Shown one piece after another: positions 61,501 to 64,000 of a stretch of 64,000 nt of DNA. The DNA lies in the NCBI GenBank assembly GCA_016125405.1, contig WGLW01000023.1:62001-126000 (forward strand). The letters run 5' to 3'. The position numbers and the translations under genes are program-made. Below the pieces are notes generated by a model that was not told where the DNA came from, searched no databases, and saw only the letters and a program-made list of their open reading frames with translations. Origin of the DNA: Alphaproteobacteria bacterium (lineage in GTDB: Bacteria > Pseudomonadota > Alphaproteobacteria > Caulobacterales > Hyphomonadaceae). Every line of letters begins with the position of its first letter. The stretch's first letter is position 1.

Positions 61501-61907
61501 TCGGCCTTTGGCAGGACGGCTATCAGGAGACCGCCGCGGCGACGACGGCGACGGGCCTCGCGCTGACGGCCGGAAAGGCCGAGAGCCATCTGGTCACCGC
61601 AGCCTACGGCCTGTCTCTCAGCTCGAACTTCGGCTCGGATGATACGCTCCGCATCCGCCCGTCCGCGTCTGTCGGCTACCGCAACGTGCTGGACTGGAAA
61701 GACAAGGCGGCGACGCTGGGCTTTGCAGGCGGCGGCTCGACCTTCACCCTGTCTGGCGGGCATGAACCGGAAGACGCGCTGACAGCCGGCCTCGGCATCG
61801 ACATCGACAGCCAGTATCTCAACATCAAGGTGGGATACGACGCGGAAATCGCGAACGACTACACCACGCACTACGGCTCGATCACGCTGCGGCTGGCCTT
61901 CTGGTAA
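58530..61907 (+). CDS. Autotransporter (type V secretion) outer-membrane protein
   Basis: A 1125-residue protein with AGGAG before the ATG and a signal peptide (MSFKVRLLLGAAVPFVFCIP, cleavage after AAAQ). Residues about 25-800 are a Ser/Thr/Gly/Asn/Asp-rich beta-helix passenger with repeated SGS, NGG and TITG-like turns and almost no Cys. Residues about 845-1125 form the autotransporter beta-barrel (SAWIQEFGVYHNASANSDGL, GVAGGLDLI, then alternating strands) ending in the outer-membrane signal SITLRLAFW. The passenger contains no protease triad or pertactin RGD that I can see, so adhesion or surface structure is the simplest guess. Confidence 0.9.
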   Translation: MSFKVRLLLGAAVPFVFCIPAAAQTSISTATTAPVSTSTTGDLTIASGGSITLDNQAGASAVTVDSNNTVSNDGSVVVNNSDNAVGVNIHPGFTTGYTASGSVSVVEDYTRTDTNTDGVLDGPFAQGTGRTAILLAPGGTMTGDFLLNASGSAAVEGNDSTAISLQSILDGNYRQHGSVSATGTNSIGLDFQQTITGNVGIGGSVSAIGENAKGVNIGGDVNGEFLIDGSVLSTGFSSTAITNYVSAANTTTTPPALTSDELLVGGPAVDIRSNLGFGLLVQGPAVGTVDPTPDVKDVVQNFNENRTQGSLSSVGSSPALLVAPDDGAAGRDITLGLVRESVPDTLDDDGDGNTTEIIGVFNYNYGLMNRGVINASGLNDGFTANAVRLAGSADGTHTLTIDGGIFNGGTITSSAFNAASTAVSIGSGLSTPQLVNIGGISSQVYSRDTVNATAIQIDAGANLPSVTNSGSIVAAVTGYNGDAVAFRDLSGTVTSFTNTSRIASGFNDDDTTDDVTSGTGHAIALDFSHNTTGVTLTQTDTIDNARIFGAVNFGSGSDRFNLLSGITQGDVDFGTGADTLTIDSATLTGAATFGGSDATISLAHSATMTGALSLGNAVSMLSLASGSTYDGAITRAGSGGSLAISVNNSTFNNRADGTLNVDSLNVSNGSNIGFVINNARATTNTPIFNVTGTATIAGDTKFTPIFEDFTSQDATLRVLNAGTLNISGNASDMLNGERPFIYNTSLTQNGNALDLNISVKTPSELGLTTRQASSYNGVLSLLSADTAAGAAFTSINDANVFTRAWSDILPGPNASIAQVLATDATAAFGATARRLDLVTDRPDGPGSAWIQEFGVYHNASANSDGLNVTGGGFGVAGGLDLIHSGNYVLGASVGLDSLKLDENGRTGAPISVSQTTIGGYGGWKTGQFAINGSASGGFLNFKSSRDIVVGSLSDSTHAEWNAHTFSGAARATYSVPLGVVQAKPYVSVDYLGLWQDGYQETAAATTATGLALTAGKAESHLVTAAYGLSLSSNFGSDDTLRIRPSASVGYRNVLDWKDKAATLGFAGGGSTFTLSGGHEPEDALTAGLGIDIDSQYLNIKVGYDAEIANDYTTHYGSITLRLAFW

Positions 61908-62101
61908 CCATACCAGCGGACTTCACGTCGACCAGATACGGCGCGACGGCGGCAAAAGCCCGCCGATACGTGTCCGCTTGCGCTTTCGACCCACCCTCGC
62001 AGGCGAGTTCTCTCGACCTTGCCGCCCCGCGGCGCTAGGCCATTTTCTGACTGCGAAAGGCTGGCCTGCGACGGGACCCGCCCGGGTGGTTGGACGGGAC
62101 G

Positions 62102-64000
62102 ATGCCAGAATCCTTTTCCACACGCGCCTCCGATCCCTACGCCGCCCTTGTGTCGCGCGTATCGGCGGCCCTGAACGCCCTGGCCCCCGGCCAAGCCACG
62201 CGCGCGGACCAGACTGACTTCGGCGAGGCGGATTTCGCGGACCTCGCGACGATGTTCTCCGACACTGCGCCGGGACGCATCCTCGATGTCGACGGCGGCG
62301 GCGCCTCGGCGCTCTTGCTCGCGCTGGCCTTTCCAGGCGCGCGGGTCATCGCCATCGATCCGGACCGCGCAATCGACTTGCCCGCCGCCGAGGGTAACCA
62401 GGGCCGGATGTCGTGGACGGCGCTCTCCCTGGCGCAAGCCGCCGCCACACGTCTTGGGGCGGGCGAGCGTATCCGGTTTGCCCCGGGCGCCTTTGCGGCG
62501 GCGCCGCGGGCGTCGGGCGGCGTTCGCGCCGTCGGTCCGGATACCTGCGCTTCCGAACCGGATTTTGATCTCATCCTGCTCGACAGCGACGGCGATGCGG
62601 AAACGCGACTGGCCGACCTGCGCCTGGCCGCCAGCGCGCTGGCGCCGAACGGCGTCATCGCTGTGCGCCGCGTGGCGGGCGGCGACGGCGCACTGGTGCG
62701 CGCCGGCATATTCGAATTCCTGCGATACAATCCCGCCTTTCACTTCATGTACGCACCCCTCGCACAGGCAAGCGGCGCGATGGGGTTTCTGCGTCACCGC
62801 TCGGCCGGCTGGTTTCCGGGTTTCGAGTCGCCGCGCCCGGCGCGCGCCGAAGACGTCTCCAACGAGGTGCGCGAGGGGCTTGCGGGGCAAGTCAGCCTGA
62901 TGCTGGGTGACCGCCCTGTTCTTGAGGTCGCGGTCGGCGCCCCGGTTCTCGGGCCGGGCTTCCGTCAGCGCGGCGGCGCCAACCGCACGCTGCGCCTCAC
63001 CGCCACGGACTGGACCGCCCGCTTTTTCGACCCGCTGATCGACCAGATCCTTTCGGCGCTGGACCATGCGCCCGGCTCGGTGCTTTTCAGCAGCGACCTG
63101 CTGGACTTCGCCTCCGACGAATTCATCACGCGGCTGTTCGCCCGTCTGGCCGATCGCGCAACGCCCGTGCTGTTCGCCGTGACGCCGCCGGGCGAAGCTG
63201 GCGTTGCCGGGCCCGCCTCGCGGCCGGCAGCAAGGCTGATCGATCTTGCTGCCGGACAGGGCCTTTCCGCCTATGGACCCGCCGGGCTGGAATTCGAAGC
63301 CGCGCGCCATGCCGGCGCCAACGCGGCGGAGGCCGCCGACAATTCGCGGTATCTGTCGCTGCTTCTGTTCGCGGGCCAATCCAGCTGGCGTGACGCCGCT
63401 GGACGCAGCCTCACCGGCGTTGCGCCGGTCGCCGCTGCGCAGCACGAACAAATCGAGTTGCAACGCATCCAGGCGCACGCCGCCCTGCGTGCCCGCATTG
63501 CGGAACAGGAAACCGCCCGAAGCGAGGCCGAGCGCCGCGAGAGCGATCTCGCCGACCGGCTGGATGCAAGCCTGCGCGCCGCCGACGTGGCGCGGCAATC
63601 CCACGAACGCGCCCTCGCCGCCCATGCCGAAGCGCAGGCGCAACTGCGCGGCGAATTGCGCGAGCAGACGGAGTTGGGCCGGACGTTGCAGACGTCGCTG
63701 GCCGAAGCCGAAGCTGCGCTTCTTGCCGCGCAACAGCGCCAGCGGGAAACCGAAGCCGATTTCGCTGCGCGGCTTGAAGGTGCGGAGGCCGCGCTTTTTG
63801 CCCACCGGGATCGCTTTCAGCGCGACCTGTCGGAAATCACCGACCGGCTAAGCGAGGCGAACCAGCGCGAGGCGGCGGCCGACGCGGCGCTGGCCGACCT
63901 TCGCGCCGAACTGGATGCCCGGTCTGCGGCGCTTTCCGAAAGCCGGACGCGCATTGGCGCGCTGACCACCGAGCGCATCAATCTCGAAGGCGAGATCGAG
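62102..64000 (+). CDS. Methyltransferase-like / coiled-coil protein (partial, runs off right edge)
   Basis: The frame from ATG 62102 is open to the window end (633 codons, no stop). The N-terminal domain has a SAM-binding-like loop RILDVDGGGASALLLALAFP (residues 59-78) and the acidic strand end VIAIDPDR (Asp86), then IRFAPGAFA and FDLILLDSDGD, a class I methyltransferase-like order; the motif I Gly pattern is DVDGGG. Residues about 300-430 form a second alpha/beta region. From about residue 440 a long Glu/Ala/Arg-rich coiled coil begins. The layout recalls glycan-biosynthesis methyltransferases coupled to long coiled coils, but the missing C-terminus prevents a firm call. Confidence 0.75.
   Translation, partial: MPESFSTRASDPYAALVSRVSAALNALAPGQATRADQTDFGEADFADLATMFSDTAPGRILDVDGGGASALLLALAFPGARVIAIDPDRAIDLPAAEGNQGRMSWTALSLAQAAATRLGAGERIRFAPGAFAAAPRASGGVRAVGPDTCASEPDFDLILLDSDGDAETRLADLRLAASALAPNGVIAVRRVAGGDGALVRAGIFEFLRYNPAFHFMYAPLAQASGAMGFLRHRSAGWFPGFESPRPARAEDVSNEVREGLAGQVSLMLGDRPVLEVAVGAPVLGPGFRQRGGANRTLRLTATDWTARFFDPLIDQILSALDHAPGSVLFSSDLLDFASDEFITRLFARLADRATPVLFAVTPPGEAGVAGPASRPAARLIDLAAGQGLSAYGPAGLEFEAARHAGANAAEAADNSRYLSLLLFAGQSSWRDAAGRSLTGVAPVAAAQHEQIELQRIQAHAALRARIAEQETARSEAERRESDLADRLDASLRAADVARQSHERALAAHAEAQAQLRGELREQTELGRTLQTSLAEAEAALLAAQQRQRETEADFAARLEGAEAALFAHRDRFQRDLSEITDRLSEANQREAAADAALADLRAELDARSAALSESRTRIGALTTERINLEGEIE

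Noticed and set aside
61871-63805. 644-codon minus-strand frame
   Set aside because: It is antisense to the methyltransferase-like/coiled-coil gene, which is open in the plus strand to the window end and carries recognisable motifs.

Overview
The window is high-GC, gene-dense bacterial DNA that reads as an alphaproteobacterium of the Caulobacterales/Hyphomonadaceae/Parvularculaceae type. Evidence: two DUF2336 proteins, a MucR/Ros regulator, a DivJ/PleC-like histidine kinase, a cluster of GANTC (CcrM-type) sites, UrcA, DUF1491, DUF6456-like and PAS_5 proteins, and large TonB-dependent receptors with Gln-Thr-Pro style signal-peptide ends. Placement is by family content only. I found no rRNA, tRNA, CRISPR array or intact mobile element.

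Layout. 1-4.4 kb: 3' end of a repeat/proline-rich protein, a class A penicillin-binding protein and a patatin-like lipoprotein. 4.4-10.9 kb: two tandem TonB-dependent receptors with nearly identical leaders and related terminators. 10.9-19.5 kb: Uup-type ABC-F ATPase, DUF2336 protein, a degenerate receiver protein, an MscS channel, a DUF2061 protein, release factor 3 and small envelope proteins. 19.6-23.9 kb: a PVA-dehydrogenase-like quinohaemoprotein, a hotdog dehydratase, DUF1491 and a secreted unknown; the last part lies in a patch with strikingly different codon style. 23.9-38.9 kb: a TIR-TM-MORN protein, a DivJ/PleC-like kinase, VOC protein, LysR/UrcA pair, SufE, an IS481 remnant against a DUF6456-like gene, carboxylesterase, PLP decarboxylase, a zinc ribbon with a natural six-His tail, DUF6624, PAS_5 and MucR. 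39.0-46.8 kb: a nine-gene, minus-strand Mrp/Mbh-like cation/proton antiporter operon. 46.9-54.2 kb: DUF2336, DoxX-like protein, MFS transporter, exported truncated haemoglobin with DUF3034 porin-like protein, two paralogous ribbon-helix-helix/TM/EF-hand proteins and a MaoC hydratase. 54.4-64 kb: oligopeptidase B whose 5' half carries the second codon-recoded patch, TetR plus PHB-depolymerase-like esterase with a palindromic operator candidate, an autotransporter, and the start of a methyltransferase/coiled-coil protein that runs off the edge.

Most interesting items: (i) the two membrane-tethered RHH proteins with exterior EF-hands (51884-53445) and a perfect inverted repeat between them, which look like an undescribed transmembrane calcium-responsive regulator; (ii) two roughly 1.1-1.6 kb patches (about 22310-23880 and 54270-55400) rich in ACG/CGT and poor in GGC whose edges fall inside otherwise ordinary genes; (iii) the Mrp-like operon with no full MnhA; (iv) the TIR-TM-MORN protein. 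All homology calls were made by eye from motifs, not by database search.
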